A DNA stretch of 20,215 nt from Synura sp. LO234KE. Taxonomy: Eukaryota; Sar; Synurophyceae; Synurales; Mallomonadaceae. Both the position numbers and the translations under genes were made by a program. Below, piece after piece: positions 1 to 9,920 of this stretch (its first letter is position 1; each line of letters opens with the position of its first letter). The DNA lies in assembly GCA_015143735.1 (NCBI GenBank), contig VKHC01000083.1, positions 1 to 20,215 on the forward strand. The letters are read 5' to 3'. Below the pieces are notes generated by a model that searched no databases, was not told where the DNA came from, and saw only the letters and a program-made list of their open reading frames with translations.

Positions 1-49
1 ATAGCTGGTGGTTTCACCATCTAAAACCCATCTAAAGTCCACCAGCTAT
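1..49. repeat. Inverted repeat with 11-bp arms at the left edge
   Basis: The arm at 1-11 (atagctggtgg) is the exact reverse complement of 39-49 (ccaccagctat). The 27-bp spacer contains a 9-bp direct repeat (ccatctaaa at 17-25 and 28-36). The arm may extend left of the window. It could be a hairpin, or an end of a small inverted-repeat element. No transposase is visible next to it. Confidence 0.55.
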
Positions 50-1215
50 AGTAGGTAAAAAATTTATCCACTGATGTGATTCCAATCCAGAACCCGACCA
101 AGAGTTCCGCAAACTTACAAAGAATTGACTATGATGTTCTTTTGTCTTCCCGTCGTGGGTTGTACATGGGTCACCACCTTCTCAAGAATCAGGTTCGATC
201 AGAATGGTGGCTGGTTGGAGCCTACCTTCTTGCGCGGTCATTGTGCAGTGCTCCCATTCGGACCTATATGTCCTTTACCTACCGACTCTAATTGTGCTGC
301 AGGTAGGCTTATCTGGGTTAACCCGCTTGTCGTAATCTAGAGCCTAGTAGGAGCAGAAAGAAATTATCTTGTGTTTTAACTATAGAATTCAAAGAACAGT
401 CACCGGAACACCAGCCTTTTCCTCCTCCGCCCCCTCAAGGTGGTCACGAGGAGGCTACTACTAATTGTTGCTAGACGGGCTCGTGGTGTGGTTAGGCGCG
501 GTTAGTACTATTTGAGAGGTCCCCCTCTGCATTCTTTTCTCTCCTTTTCTAGATTATTTCTGCCATAATAGCTCCTATTACTCGGCAAATAATTCGTACC
601 CGTTAACACATTGAATACAGCCAGAGAAAGGGAGACTTCTTGCGCCTATTCGCCAATTAGTACTACTCGTGGAATATATATGTCCTCTTACTGTCGTGAA
701 ATTAATATCTTAAGACCGAATAATGCAGTCGAGAAAGTGATTATTATAATTTAATGACAACCAAATTCTTTGTTTGAAAACGACGCTGACAGTATAATAA
801 AGTTCGCTCGTTTTCATTTTGACCTCCACGAATGCGAAATTCATATAAATGGTGATATTGCGCTCTAGATGCATCTCACGCTGTCGAAGGCGATGAATAA
901 GGGTGTTCTTGCTTAGCTCATTTCCTTCCGCTCTAACACACACTAGAATAACACCCCAATAAATTGTATCCATACAAAAATTGAAATCAATTCACACCCT
1001 TTCACACCCTGCCTTTCATAATCGATGGCGACAGGAAATGTTCCAGAAGAGATGCAACATTCACTCACTAAATGGAACGGCTGGAATAGGCAAGCAACTG
1101 TGACGTATAACTTTACGTATTGCAGCGCCAATTGATTGCTCCCAGATTTTATACGTTCCTCTGCGGCCTCCTTCCAACATTTGCATTACTATGCATCCAG
1201 TTGAACTGTGCAAAC
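50..1215. other. Stretch without a supported gene
   Basis: About 1.2 kb downstream of the 670-aa minus-strand gene. Short open stretches exist in several frames (for example 76-291 and 125-340 on plus, 710-973 on minus), but they overlap each other, lack recognisable domains and do not join through convincing splice sites. Pyrimidine-rich and purine-rich patches occur around 415-545. I see no tRNA or polyadenylation signal I could defend. Confidence 0.5.
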
Positions 1216-3228
1216 TTAGCCTAACTTGTAATTTTGAACCCGTGGATTTCGGAGCGGAGGTGCTCCTATCGAAGGACGACGAGGGGAGATTGTTTTGGCA
1301 TCAGCATGAAAAGTCGCTTGAGCCGAATGATTAGCCTCGGCAGCGGCGGGTGAATGAGCATCAATAGCGGCGGCATATTTGTTGTCATCCCGAATCGGGT
1401 CATTCAAAGAAGAATACAACTGAGAGGACACTCGTCGTGATCTCAACGAAGTCTCGCCGATTGAAGTTCCGTCCTTGTTCATAGCATCACTCTCACGAAC
1501 TCCTTCACGGAGAGATGCATTGTACATATCTGTTGACTTTAATTCCATTGATTCATCCCTATCTAACGCTTCTTTTACCAAGTCAACAGAGTCCTTGAGG
1601 TTTGATGGTAACGCAACTAAAGGGTTATGAGCCGGGTAACGGTTGGTCATGTCCGAGTGTACAATTTGTGGAAACTCGGCAGGGACTGTCCCGATATTAT
1701 GGGAAGGATCGCTGCCAGTTACATGATGAAATGTATTTGAAGCACTGCTAAGAGTGTCATCATCGTTGCCTTCTAACTTATTTTGCTCACCCAGACTGCT
1801 TCGTCGACTGGTATTCCTGGACACGTAAGACGAAAGCGAGGAGGATGAGTCCTCTACATAGGTGATCAAGGGGGAACTGTTATCTAATCCAGGCGCTGTT
1901 GGGGCTTTCCAATCAAGCGCGAGTGTCCCAGTACCTATACCATGACAACCGCCAACCACTATGTTCAAACTATTTCTATTATTCGTGTCAGGAGAGCGAC
2001 CTAACGCCAGCTCTAAATCCTGTGACATAGGTCTTCCTATATCTTCCGCGTCCCAAGGCAGTGTCGCCTCAAGATCGATTAAGTATTCATGAAGAGTCGT
2101 AATTGTTTCCCATATTTCATCATCTTTGAGCGTGTCCACGTCAGCTGCCACCACAGCCATGACCTGTACTAAGTTGGACAATTCAAATTCATCATAGGAC
2201 AATTCAAAGTCATCATCTTCGTCATCATCAATATTCTCTCTTATACTGGAGCCAAATAAGGTATGCTGCAAATCTTTCATGTAGTTGATAATAGAGTCAA
2301 GAACAGCACGGATTCTGGTACTCCGTCCCGGATTATTGGTTTGGTCTGAAAATGGACGACGAACATAAGTACCGTTACCGTTGGTGTTACCGACCATTAC
2401 TTTTCTGAGCTCATTTATTTGTTGATTTACCGAAATAATGAAGCCTCGAAGAGTAAGGTCCCGAAACATGTTGGGTACGATAGGTGCACTATTTCCGAGA
2501 CCATGCCGTTTTGGGCGTTCCCAATCCGACAAGGAATCAACAATAGGAGCAACGTCCGCTTTGCCTAACACTGTGCGCAAGTTGGAGCTCATATTTGTTT
2601 GTATATCATCCTCATCTTGAATTGAAGTACATATACTCGCATTCTCGGGAGAAGTAAAACTGATGTTATTCCAGGTGGCATCTTGCTTGGAACCGTTATT
2701 ATCCGCTGACGGCAGTTTCGTACTCCCATTTCCTTCATCTTTCTTATTCTTTATTTTGATGAGGTCACTAGGATTATGCCCGATGTCATTATCAGGCTCA
2801 TATACATCACTTTTCAATACACAATTCGATTGTGTGTTGGTATTAGCATGAGTTGACATAGAATTCTCAACTAACTTTGTCTCTCTTGTTAGAGTTTCAT
2901 CAGATTCAGATACTTGAATTTCCCCCCTAGCAGATATTTGTATTTCCCTATTAGTGACTTCACTTAGAAAGATAGTTATGTATTTCACCACCTCGATCGC
3001 ATATATGAAAATATCTTCGTCTGAGGCCGGCTCAGAATCAAACAGCGTATTTATTGAGTGATATAACCTTTCATATATTGAATCTGTAAAACTTTCTGAC
3101 ATCTTCTTGTAATTTTCAATGCACTCCCTCACATAGAGTACAGATAAGCGAACTGTCACCAGATTTTCGGTTGCAAGGCTTTCTTTCAACAATCCCTGAA
3201 TTCTTTCAATAAGCTGCGCTTCAACCAT
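1216..3228 (-). CDS. Uncharacterised 670-aa protein with an acidic tract and Ser-rich disordered half
   Basis: Single-exon ORF of 670 codons, ATG at 3228 and stop at 1216; I do not recognise the family. Residues about 1-95 look helical with regular hydrophobic spacing and could fold. A second possibly folded stretch lies around residues 245-400 and contains an Asp/Glu-rich run (near 331-345, DDDEDDDFE). The rest is rich in Ser, Asn, Thr and Asp and looks disordered, with a Ser cluster followed by RNTSRRSS near residues 458-480, a plausible basophilic-kinase site. The last 60 residues are Ala/Ser/Pro-rich and end in QNYKLG. There is no signal peptide, membrane helix or catalytic motif. Its length, stop-free frame and the same 5'-AT to 3'-GC trend as its neighbours support a real gene. 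A regulatory or scaffold protein is only a guess. Confidence 0.8.
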   Translation of the reverse strand: MVEAQLIERIQGLLKESLATENLVTVRLSVLYVRECIENYKKMSESFTDSIYERLYHSINTLFDSEPASDEDIFIYAIEVVKYITIFLSEVTNREIQISARGEIQVSESDETLTRETKLVENSMSTHANTNTQSNCVLKSDVYEPDNDIGHNPSDLIKIKNKKDEGNGSTKLPSADNNGSKQDATWNNISFTSPENASICTSIQDEDDIQTNMSSNLRTVLGKADVAPIVDSLSDWERPKRHGLGNSAPIVPNMFRDLTLRGFIISVNQQINELRKVMVGNTNGNGTYVRRPFSDQTNNPGRSTRIRAVLDSIINYMKDLQHTLFGSSIRENIDDDEDDDFELSYDEFELSNLVQVMAVVAADVDTLKDDEIWETITTLHEYLIDLEATLPWDAEDIGRPMSQDLELALGRSPDTNNRNSLNIVVGGCHGIGTGTLALDWKAPTAPGLDNSSPLITYVEDSSSSLSSYVSRNTSRRSSLGEQNKLEGNDDDTLSSASNTFHHVTGSDPSHNIGTVPAEFPQIVHSDMTNRYPAHNPLVALPSNLKDSVDLVKEALDRDESMELKSTDMYNASLREGVRESDAMNKDGTSIGETSLRSRRVSSQLYSSLNDPIRDDNKYAAAIDAHSPAAAEANHSAQATFHADAKTISPRRPSIGAPPLRNPRVQNYKLG

Positions 3229-5216
3229 ATTGCAGCTTAATCAGAGATAATCTGCGCCAAACGAGTTGCGGCTAATCTAATCCTGCCTCAATTGTTTTAA
3301 AGTTTCAAACTGGAATATTCTGGAGCGAATGTACACCTCCTGCAATCTCGTTTCCCGTACATTCCCGTTGCAGCGTACGTGGTTTGAGTTTCTTTTGAAC
3401 CAGACACAGGTCAGGACACATCCTGTCTCGGTCAGGGATATAGATACGGTCTAGCGCACCTTGTAATAATCATGGGAGTAGATTACCTAGATTTGTTAAG
3501 TATTGACAACTGAATGCACCTGTTTATAGAAATTTGTAAGATAAGAACTTTTCTTTGACTCGTATATGATTCATGCGAACGAAAATCGATATTAAATATT
3601 CCAGTTCGACGACTTTTTACGTGATTGCCGAGAAAATTCATTTTCCGATCATTGAAATTTATCGACGGAGAAATACAGCTTCAGATTTTCATGCCAGGGC
3701 ACAATTTTTTTATATTTATTCGTAAACTTTTGTGTGCGAATTTAATAAATATCAGTTTGAAGTTTGAAATGTTGATATTTTCGTTTTTGAGCTTGGTGCG
3801 ATATCCAGACTCTCTTTTAAATTAAATATTTTGTCGTTCCTACCTTGCTTCTATCTGATCAAGTTGGGTAATACTCATTCTATTACCACTGTACAATAGA
3901 TAAGGATACTAAGATATTTTGGGTTCGCCCATTTTTCATGCTTTGGAAAGTCGCCTAAGCTATTTAGCTGGAAAAATATTATGTGCGCTCTTACTTTCTT
4001 CATTTAATCTACGACTTTCGACTTAGGCTGGTTCGAGTCCTCGGATCTGAGTATTTAGTTTTTGCTATCATTATTTATAGTAATTCCTAGTAGTGCACAT
4101 ACATATATTATATGTACATGAACTGACATTATCGTGAATCATAAATCGTAGCCATGATCCCGGTAAAAATTATGTTGACGTTGAGCCCGAGGTTGGGCAG
4201 CAAAAACAGAGCGTTGGACTTGGTTGAATAATTTTGGCACATAATTTTTTAAATCCCGTTGTTTTCGCCAAGTTTAGGCATTATTCTTTTCCAAGAGCCT
4301 CATTATGATTGATTTAAGAAACACTTTTGAGGTCTAGGCACATATCCCCTCCCTAGTGTGATCACTGGTGCAACTCCTCATGCGGGCGGAAGAATACCCC
4401 CGTGATTGCCCTCCTCCACCATCGACGATTGCGTCCGCCCCCCACCACCCATTTTCATTTAGAACATAAGAAGCTCGGGCGATCTAATCACCGCCGAACT
4501 ATCTAGAGTTGGATCTTGTCGAGTACCTACATTAGTAAATGGTGCAACCAGCAATTAATGAGCTGATAGGAGGATGTATCCCCCGATGAATGGTTTTCAA
4601 ACCCCCCTAGTGGACGCACCACCACCAACTGTCATCAGCGTACTCGTAACAACTCCCTCGGGGACGAGTGGAAGGATGATGTTTCGTGTGCGAAGCTCGT
4701 TTTAGCATCACATCCTCAGCCGTCATTTCTCTCGTTTCTTGGCACTAATTGTAGTCGTATATATAACCGGCGACTTCGCGGTAATAGTCTGTAACAAATT
4801 GGTTTTCGGTCAATAAATATGGGCGACGAGCGATAGGAGTATTAGAATTCGTCGTTCTACAAGGGGCGGAATGGTGATTCTTCACACTCCCTCTACAACC
4901 TGGACTTTATTTACCACTAATGCTGTAGGAGTCCTGCAAGATAAGAGGACTTCACCATAGATTTTCATTCCGCAGCAGAACACCACCGTGCACCATCATA
5001 CTCAATTCAATTAAATTTTACACTACCTAGAATCAGATCACTGACTTTTTATGAACGTTATAGGATAAAAGATCGCGGTATTTCTGCGAGCACACAGTGC
5101 GCGAATATATGTAATGCGGCGGAAAGTATTCATATAGAAGCAATAGCAGTTCAAATATGGAAAACGATAGTTATAGATGGCTGGGTCTAACTAAAAGGAG
5201 GTACGGTTGCAATATC
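3229..5216. other. Long intergenic stretch between two minus-strand genes
   Basis: About 2 kb, AT-rich at 3500-4330, with GC-richer patches at 4360-4740. It must hold the promoter of the 670-aa gene at its left end and the 3' end of the PH-like gene at its right end. A near-palindrome of alternating TA lies around 4097-4118, and a 7-bp inverted pair (gcctaag and cttaggc) around 3951-4038. The stretch near 4030-4050 resembles a tRNA T-loop, but its stem does not pair. No ORF here has a recognisable domain. Confidence 0.5.
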
Positions 5217-7085
5217 TTATACTCCAGGTACAGCCATAGCGCTGAAACCGTCACCGCGAATCGGTGGAATGTCATCCACTTTTGCCTCTGGTTCGGGAGC
5301 AAGATAATAGCGTATGAAGACTCGAAGTTTGTCGGCGAGTAAATCTCTAGCTTTGCGGTTCGCCAATTGGAAGTCGAGTGAGCCTCGGGAGGCCACTAGA
5401 GTGAGACACTATTGCATCGATAAAGTAAAGATAAAGGAAATGAGATGGGATGGGATAACTATGAACCCATCAATGAATGGCAACAAATAAACCGTAGGAT
5501 CTGCGAACACGGCGAGCGCGTAGTTGACATGTCAGGGATGTCCGCGGGTCTACCTCTGCGTGTTTGTTGGTGCTCTTGGTGCGCACGTAGCCGATGGAGT
5601 GGGACCCTGGACGTATTTCGCATATGTCCGCCACCTTGACGGACTGTGTGTGGACACGGGACAGGAGGAGGGGGTGGAGCGAGAGTAGGTAGGGTGGGGG
5701 GAGGCAGCGATTGTTGTGACAGTAATGAGTAACCGATGGCGGAGGGGGTGGGGGAAGGGAAGAGAAGAGGACAACGCTGTCCGGGAGGGACATCGATAGA
5801 CGCGAGCGGTCGCTGTGGACGTACCACGGGTTTGTAAGAGAAGCCAAAGAATCCGTATTTCTCCTTTGATTGGATGCGCAGTTCTTTGTTTGGCGCGTCG
5901 AAATCTAGAAGTGCATCTAGAATATGTCCACTCGGATGATGGTGCTGCACCTGAGAGTACGTGCATGCACGGGGGGGAGGAGAAAGGTTGGAGGGAAGAG
6001 AGAGACAGTGGATGATTTCAATTATCATTCTTCCGTTTCAATCATTTCAACGTGATTTGGTTTTTAATGGAGGGTGTAAATAAGAGAGAGCTTGTGTTCG
6101 TGTAGCGATTTAGAGACAAGAGTCCCTATCTACTCGAACGGGAGTACTCACTTCAATCCCGCGCTCCAGCAATGCTCGCATATGCACGTAGGTTGTGTCC
6201 ACAGCCGGAGAAAGGGAAGCAAAACTATAATCTGGGTTGAGTTTGTAACGTTCGCGCCGCTCCTCCGGCGACAACACGTCGTAGAAGATAAGGTCGAACC
6301 GCTCGGCAAACCAATCTCTGGAGAACTATCCAGAAAATATTCGGCAATGTGGATTTACATTATATTAACGAGATCATATTTCATTTTTCTTTGCACATTA
6401 CCTGGGAAGGGAGTTGCAGGGAATAAGATCTTTCTGTTCCAATCAAAGTCAAGCAGGTCTCAGGGTCTTCTGGTCGATCCACACAGTTTTCAAAGTCATG
6501 GGCGTGAATACCTTTCCTGACTCCACCGCAATCACGCATATACAGGCCAGGAGGGATTTTCCCTTTAGCCCGATCACGAAGTGAAGGTCTCTCACTATCA
6601 ATACAAACACGAATTATGTCTGCCTCCTAATATAATATAATTAAACGCGAAGTTAGAGTTGGATAATATCACACTCACCATCCACATTAATTTTTTTTGT
6701 TTCTTCTGTCCTCTTTTTGAACCAGATTCGAACTGAAATACTTCCACACCTTGTGCCAAAATTTGAAAAGCTTCTCTTATCTTCTGGTAACTACCCTTAA
6801 ATCGTATGCATTATAAATAACACGAAGTAGGCCAGATAGTAATAAGCTAATAACCTCTGACAGTGCATTTTCATTAGCCCTATCGCTCCAGCTCACTTGG
6901 ACGTGTTGCAAACCGTGCGATCGAGACTCACCAGGAGCACTCATGATACCTCTGGCGTTATTTTTAGATTCACTGCTTTCTTCAGTCGTTGTTGGAGCCC
7001 TTGTGCTGTTGTCATTCTTGACCTCTCCACCTTCTTCAGGAATACTTGCAAGAATTCTGCCATCATTTTTATATTCACTGGCCAT
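5217..7085 (-). CDS. Tandem PH-like domain protein, seven exons, about 380 aa
   Basis: Spliced gene built from GT-AG sites that keep one frame: exons 7085-6855, 6783-6679, 6626-6402, 6325-6152, 5950-5825, 5643-5554, 5408-5217; all six introns are phase 0. The first intron could instead end at 6796, giving 4 more residues. Residues 1-77 are polar and probably disordered. About 78-230 reads as a PH-like module: a strand-rich start (EAFQILAQGVEVFQF), a Lys-rich loop, then CLTLIGTERSYSLQL followed by SRDWFAERF, the usual end strand plus C-terminal helix with its Trp. About 255-355 repeats the plan: VADICEIRPGS, then CLTLVASRGSLDFQL and a helix. The alike CLTL segments point to internal duplication. 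PH modules usually bind phosphoinositides or proteins at membranes; the ligand here is unknown. No catalytic domain is seen. The gene is divergent from the esterase gene. The last exon might splice onward before its TAA. Confidence 0.75.
5656..5765 (+). other. G-rich tract in an intron (C-rich in the transcript)
   Basis: The plus strand carries repeated G runs here, including ggaggagggggtgg, agggtgggggg and ggagggggtgggggaaggg. The tract lies inside the fifth intron (5824-5644) of the minus-strand PH-like gene, so the pre-mRNA is C-rich with a long polypyrimidine stretch before its acceptor. The runs near 5740-5760 fit a G-quadruplex pattern on the template strand. Confidence 0.5.
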
Positions 7086-7218
7086 GAAAACACGAAAGAT
7101 TTGAGGAGATCTAACTTACTAACTAATTTCTGTTTTTTTGATAGAAATTTTTTAATACACGTCGGTATTCACGTCGTGTTATTCGTTTAGTTTGAAATCT
7201 GTTAAAATCAACCCTCGG
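7086..7218. promoter_or_regulatory. Divergent promoter region, PH-like gene / esterase gene
   Basis: These 133 bp separate two start codons that face away from each other, so they must contain both 5' leaders and probably both core promoters. It is AT-rich. On the plus strand it contains TACTAAC at 7117-7123, followed by a T tract and TAG at 7144, which looks like the 3' end of an intron. An in-frame TAA at 7153 separates it from the esterase ATG. Confidence 0.4.
7133..7144 (+). promoter_or_regulatory. T7-G-ATAG element, 3'-splice-site-like, 75 bp before the esterase ATG
   Basis: TTTTTTTGATAG is preceded at 7117-7123 by TACTAAC, the classic branch-point consensus. Together they look like a branch site, polypyrimidine tract and acceptor of a 5'-UTR intron, or of a spliced-leader acceptor. 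The donor is not identified. The same motif with one change sits at the same distance before the other plus-strand gene (14691-14702). Confidence 0.4.
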
Positions 7219-8616
7219 ATGTTTGTCATATACATCCTGTTGCTCGCCCACCATTTTCAATCTGGCCTTCCTAATCCATTTATATTTCCACAATATTCTG
7301 CTTCTGAATGGATCTATAGCGATCATACAGTATTATCTAGTTATTTAGCGCCGTTAGAGCTTTGTGCCCTTAAAAATATCAGCGAAACTAAGTATTGTCG
7401 TAATGTTGCTGCTAAGAGTAATTTAAATATAAACGGTTACCAAAGGATAGGGGAGAGAGTTTTTCCAAACTCATGTATCGCATCTTGGGCACAGCGCTAT
7501 AAGGAGGATTTACATGGAAATTGTAGTTTGCGCTCTTGCAAATCTTGTGCGCCAAACACATATTCAAGAAACTTCAGTGAAAGGCATGGATTTAGAAAAA
7601 ATTGGAAAAGAATTTTAGAATTCAATCAAAGCATGTCAGCTTTAGAATATTTAGGTCAGAAAAATATTCAAAATATTATTTTTATTGGGGATTCCTTGAC
7701 TGTACAACTCGCCAAATTTTTCGTATGTTCGATTATTCGATCAGGAAATTTTTTGAGTGTCGATAGAAGGGACGCAACCGATGATTCTCGTGGTTTATTT
7801 GATTTTGATTCTGAAACACAGTTTAAGTTTACCTCTCAACAAAGGACACTTACGATTAATGTATCGATGATTGATAGCAACAAATACATAAACAGTACCT
7901 ATTCTCTTTGTTTAACAATATGGAATATGTGTACAGCAAAGCCTTCATCATGTGATAAATTGCCCGAGCTTTTTGCAGCGGAAGTCGTTGCACGGGCATC
8001 CTTATTCGAGCATATGCAAGGAATATACTTAGCTATAAGCAAAAAGGCCCCTGTTCGAAATACTCTGTTTATTATAAACCATGGATTGCATTTTCATCAT
8101 CAATATTTTTTTCGGGCGATTGCCAACGCTTCATTAGAATTCGCCAAGTTAGTTACAGGTGTGAATAATACTGATTTGCGAGGAGGAAAAGAAGGACAAG
8201 TTCCGATGCACGGAGGAAAAAAGAAGGAAAGCAATACTACCCAAACGATTATGACAGTCAATAAAAATAACAATCATGTTATTTTTCGAGAGAATCTAGC
8301 CGTTCATTTCTATGGATCTCCACAAGGCGAATTCAAAAGGAAACAACCCAACAAATGCTGCGCTCCACACGATCCTGCTATGGAAGGAAAACCGTTACAG
8401 GCCACTGTTTGGTTACAACACTACTTGACGGAGCTCGACCCACATTGGAGCCGAGTACTCGGTTGGATGCCCCTCCACGCCTCCACAGTGCCGTTCTATG
8501 ATATGCACCGAGAGGGTGGGGACTGTACGCATTATTACTACTCTCCATTAGCGTGGGAGGGCGTGTGGGCGCAGATGAAAGATGGTCTTCAATCCTATTT
8601 TGAGAGGTGGTACTAA
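7219..8616 (+). CDS. Secreted or luminal PC-esterase/TBL-like SGNH-fold protein
   Basis: Single-exon gene of 465 aa. The first in-frame ATG is 7219; an in-frame TAA at 7153 shows the upstream sequence is leader. Residues 1-20 (MFVIYILLLAHHFQSGLPNP) form a signal peptide or anchor. FIGDSLTVQL at 155-164 is the GDS nucleophile block (Ser159), and near the C-terminus GGDCTHY supplies the D-x-x-H pair (Asp435, His438), the arrangement known from the PC-esterase/TBL/CASD1 clan. Those enzymes move or remove O-acetyl groups on glycans in the secretory path; that substrate class is inferred here. At least nine N-x-S/T sequons and many Cys fit a glycosylated luminal protein. A Gly/Lys/Asn-rich insert (about 320-355) interrupts the domain. 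Codons shift from AT-rich in the first two thirds to GC-rich at the end. There is no second catalytic domain. Confidence 0.85.
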   Translation: MFVIYILLLAHHFQSGLPNPFIFPQYSASEWIYSDHTVLSSYLAPLELCALKNISETKYCRNVAAKSNLNINGYQRIGERVFPNSCIASWAQRYKEDLHGNCSLRSCKSCAPNTYSRNFSERHGFRKNWKRILEFNQSMSALEYLGQKNIQNIIFIGDSLTVQLAKFFVCSIIRSGNFLSVDRRDATDDSRGLFDFDSETQFKFTSQQRTLTINVSMIDSNKYINSTYSLCLTIWNMCTAKPSSCDKLPELFAAEVVARASLFEHMQGIYLAISKKAPVRNTLFIINHGLHFHHQYFFRAIANASLEFAKLVTGVNNTDLRGGKEGQVPMHGGKKKESNTTQTIMTVNKNNNHVIFRENLAVHFYGSPQGEFKRKQPNKCCAPHDPAMEGKPLQATVWLQHYLTELDPHWSRVLGWMPLHASTVPFYDMHREGGDCTHYYYSPLAWEGVWAQMKDGLQSYFERWY

Positions 8617-8827
8617 TCTGTATGCCATAGAATTGGTTCAGATTTACTACTCTGTCTCCACCAGCCTCGTCCTCTCCTGCATCGATTCAGTCTGTGCGTA
8701 TCGTATATTGAGCATAGTTCTTTCCTCTCCTCTGAACCTCCATCGCACGTTCTGCGTTTGATGAATCCGCCGAGCTGTTTAATCCAATATCGCACAAACA
8801 TAAACTCTTTCTCGTGAATGGGTCAAA

Positions 8828-9217
8828 ATGAAAATTTGGAATGTGCTATGTATCTCATTTATACTGGTTTTGGAAAACAATTCTAGGGATTCTAGTATAA
8901 ATCATTTTTCCGTTCTGAACTGTATTCTCGTACTTATCGCTGTTTTCGAACTACTTCTCATTGCTATTTGCCAGTACCTTCCGTTCTATTTCTCGGATTA
9001 CCCTTATCCCTCCCTCCCTGAATTCTGTCGTACTACGGGTACGTGTTCCATTAGTGACGTCAGCGAGAGAAGCAATCGTCTAATTGCCGACATATCACAA
9101 TCGGTAGTACCGTCTGTTCAGTATTTTCGACTTCAGAGGTGTGAGGAAAGTGCGCTGCCACTAGTACACCAGAATGGTAATCATGTTCTCAATTACTTAC
9201 AACTACATATAAGGTGA
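8828..9217 (+). CDS. Doubtful small membrane-protein ORF, 129 aa
   Basis: ATG at 8828, open for 129 codons. A hydrophobic stretch at about residues 29-54 (VLNCILVLIAVFELLLIAI) could be one membrane helix, followed by a polar part with Cys and Ser. No family is recognised. It lies 211 bp after the esterase stop on the same strand. An AT-rich region can hold such an ORF by chance, so I treat it as possible only. Confidence 0.2.
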   Translation: MKIWNVLCISFILVLENNSRDSSINHFSVLNCILVLIAVFELLLIAICQYLPFYFSDYPYPSLPEFCRTTGTCSISDVSERSNRLIADISQSVVPSVQYFRLQRCEESALPLVHQNGNHVLNYLQLHIR

Positions 9218-9859
9218 ATTCCGAATTATGTATTGTGCAGTGCAGGTGGTGGTGGAGCGATTTTTATTGCGTTCCTCGTTTCAGTCTAAAGGCGCCCGCC
9301 CGTGAACAAGATATGTGGAAATTTCCCGAGCAATAATACAATGTTTATGATTACAAAGCCGTACACAACTTGGTAACGACAGATACAGTGATAGCATGCT
9401 AAATTGCATAACACTAACTAATTACCACCCATTAAGTACCAAAGGCAGTGTACAAGCAATAAGTCCCGTTACTGAGTCGAAGGCGGAACGGGCGGAGTGA
9501 CGAGTACACCCCCACTCGTTTCTTTCTACACCATGATAAGTCGTCGAGAGGACGCCTCCTGAAATCGTTCTAGCTAATAACCCTACTGGTTGCAGCCTTA
9601 GGAGGCAGGTAGATTCTCGTCAATAGTTTGTCGTCTAGCTGAGAAGCTCTTCGTTGGTTGTTGCTTTCGCTCCTATTTCGTTCTTGGTGCCAAGTGGTCC
9701 CGCCCTTGTTCTAAGCAGTAATTCGCTGTTTTTTATTATCTATCGTTTCCCTGCAAGCGTGCTCCGTTATATCCCCAAGTTGCTTCTTGCACACACCTCA
9801 CCCGCTGTTGATGTGCCGAAATCACCATAGTATGCCGCTCGCTCCCTTCTTTTACTATC

Positions 9860-9920
9860 ATGTCTCCCTGCATTCCGCCGTAATTAACTATAAGATTTTC
9901 CGGAATGTCTCCCTGCATTC
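9860..9920. repeat. 16-bp direct repeat, 45-bp period
   Basis: atgtctccctgcattc occurs at 9860-9875 and exactly again at 9905-9920. The sequence between is not repeated. It could be the remnant of a small tandem duplication in non-coding DNA. Confidence 0.6.

Noticed and set aside
76-340. Two overlapping plus frames near the left edge
   Set aside because: Neither has a domain, one lacks an ATG, and no convincing splice partners were found.
4020-4050. tRNA-like ggttcgagtcc sequence
   Set aside because: The flanking bases do not form a T stem (gctgg against cctcg) and no acceptor or anticodon stem fits upstream.
5459-6028. Minus-strand ORF of 189 codons and two overlapping minus frames
   Set aside because: The open frames arise from the C-rich intron strand. 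Only pieces (5950-5825 and 5643-5554) fit a protein, in different frames, as exons of the PH-like gene.
6092-6520. Plus-strand ORF of 142 codons
   Set aside because: It lies opposite exons 3 and 4 of the PH-like gene; the minus reading has splice sites and a domain, the plus reading has none.
8613-8801. Minus-strand ORF of 62 codons overlapping the end of the esterase gene
   Set aside because: Short, basic and Cys/Trp-containing without a domain or neighbouring exons; likely chance.
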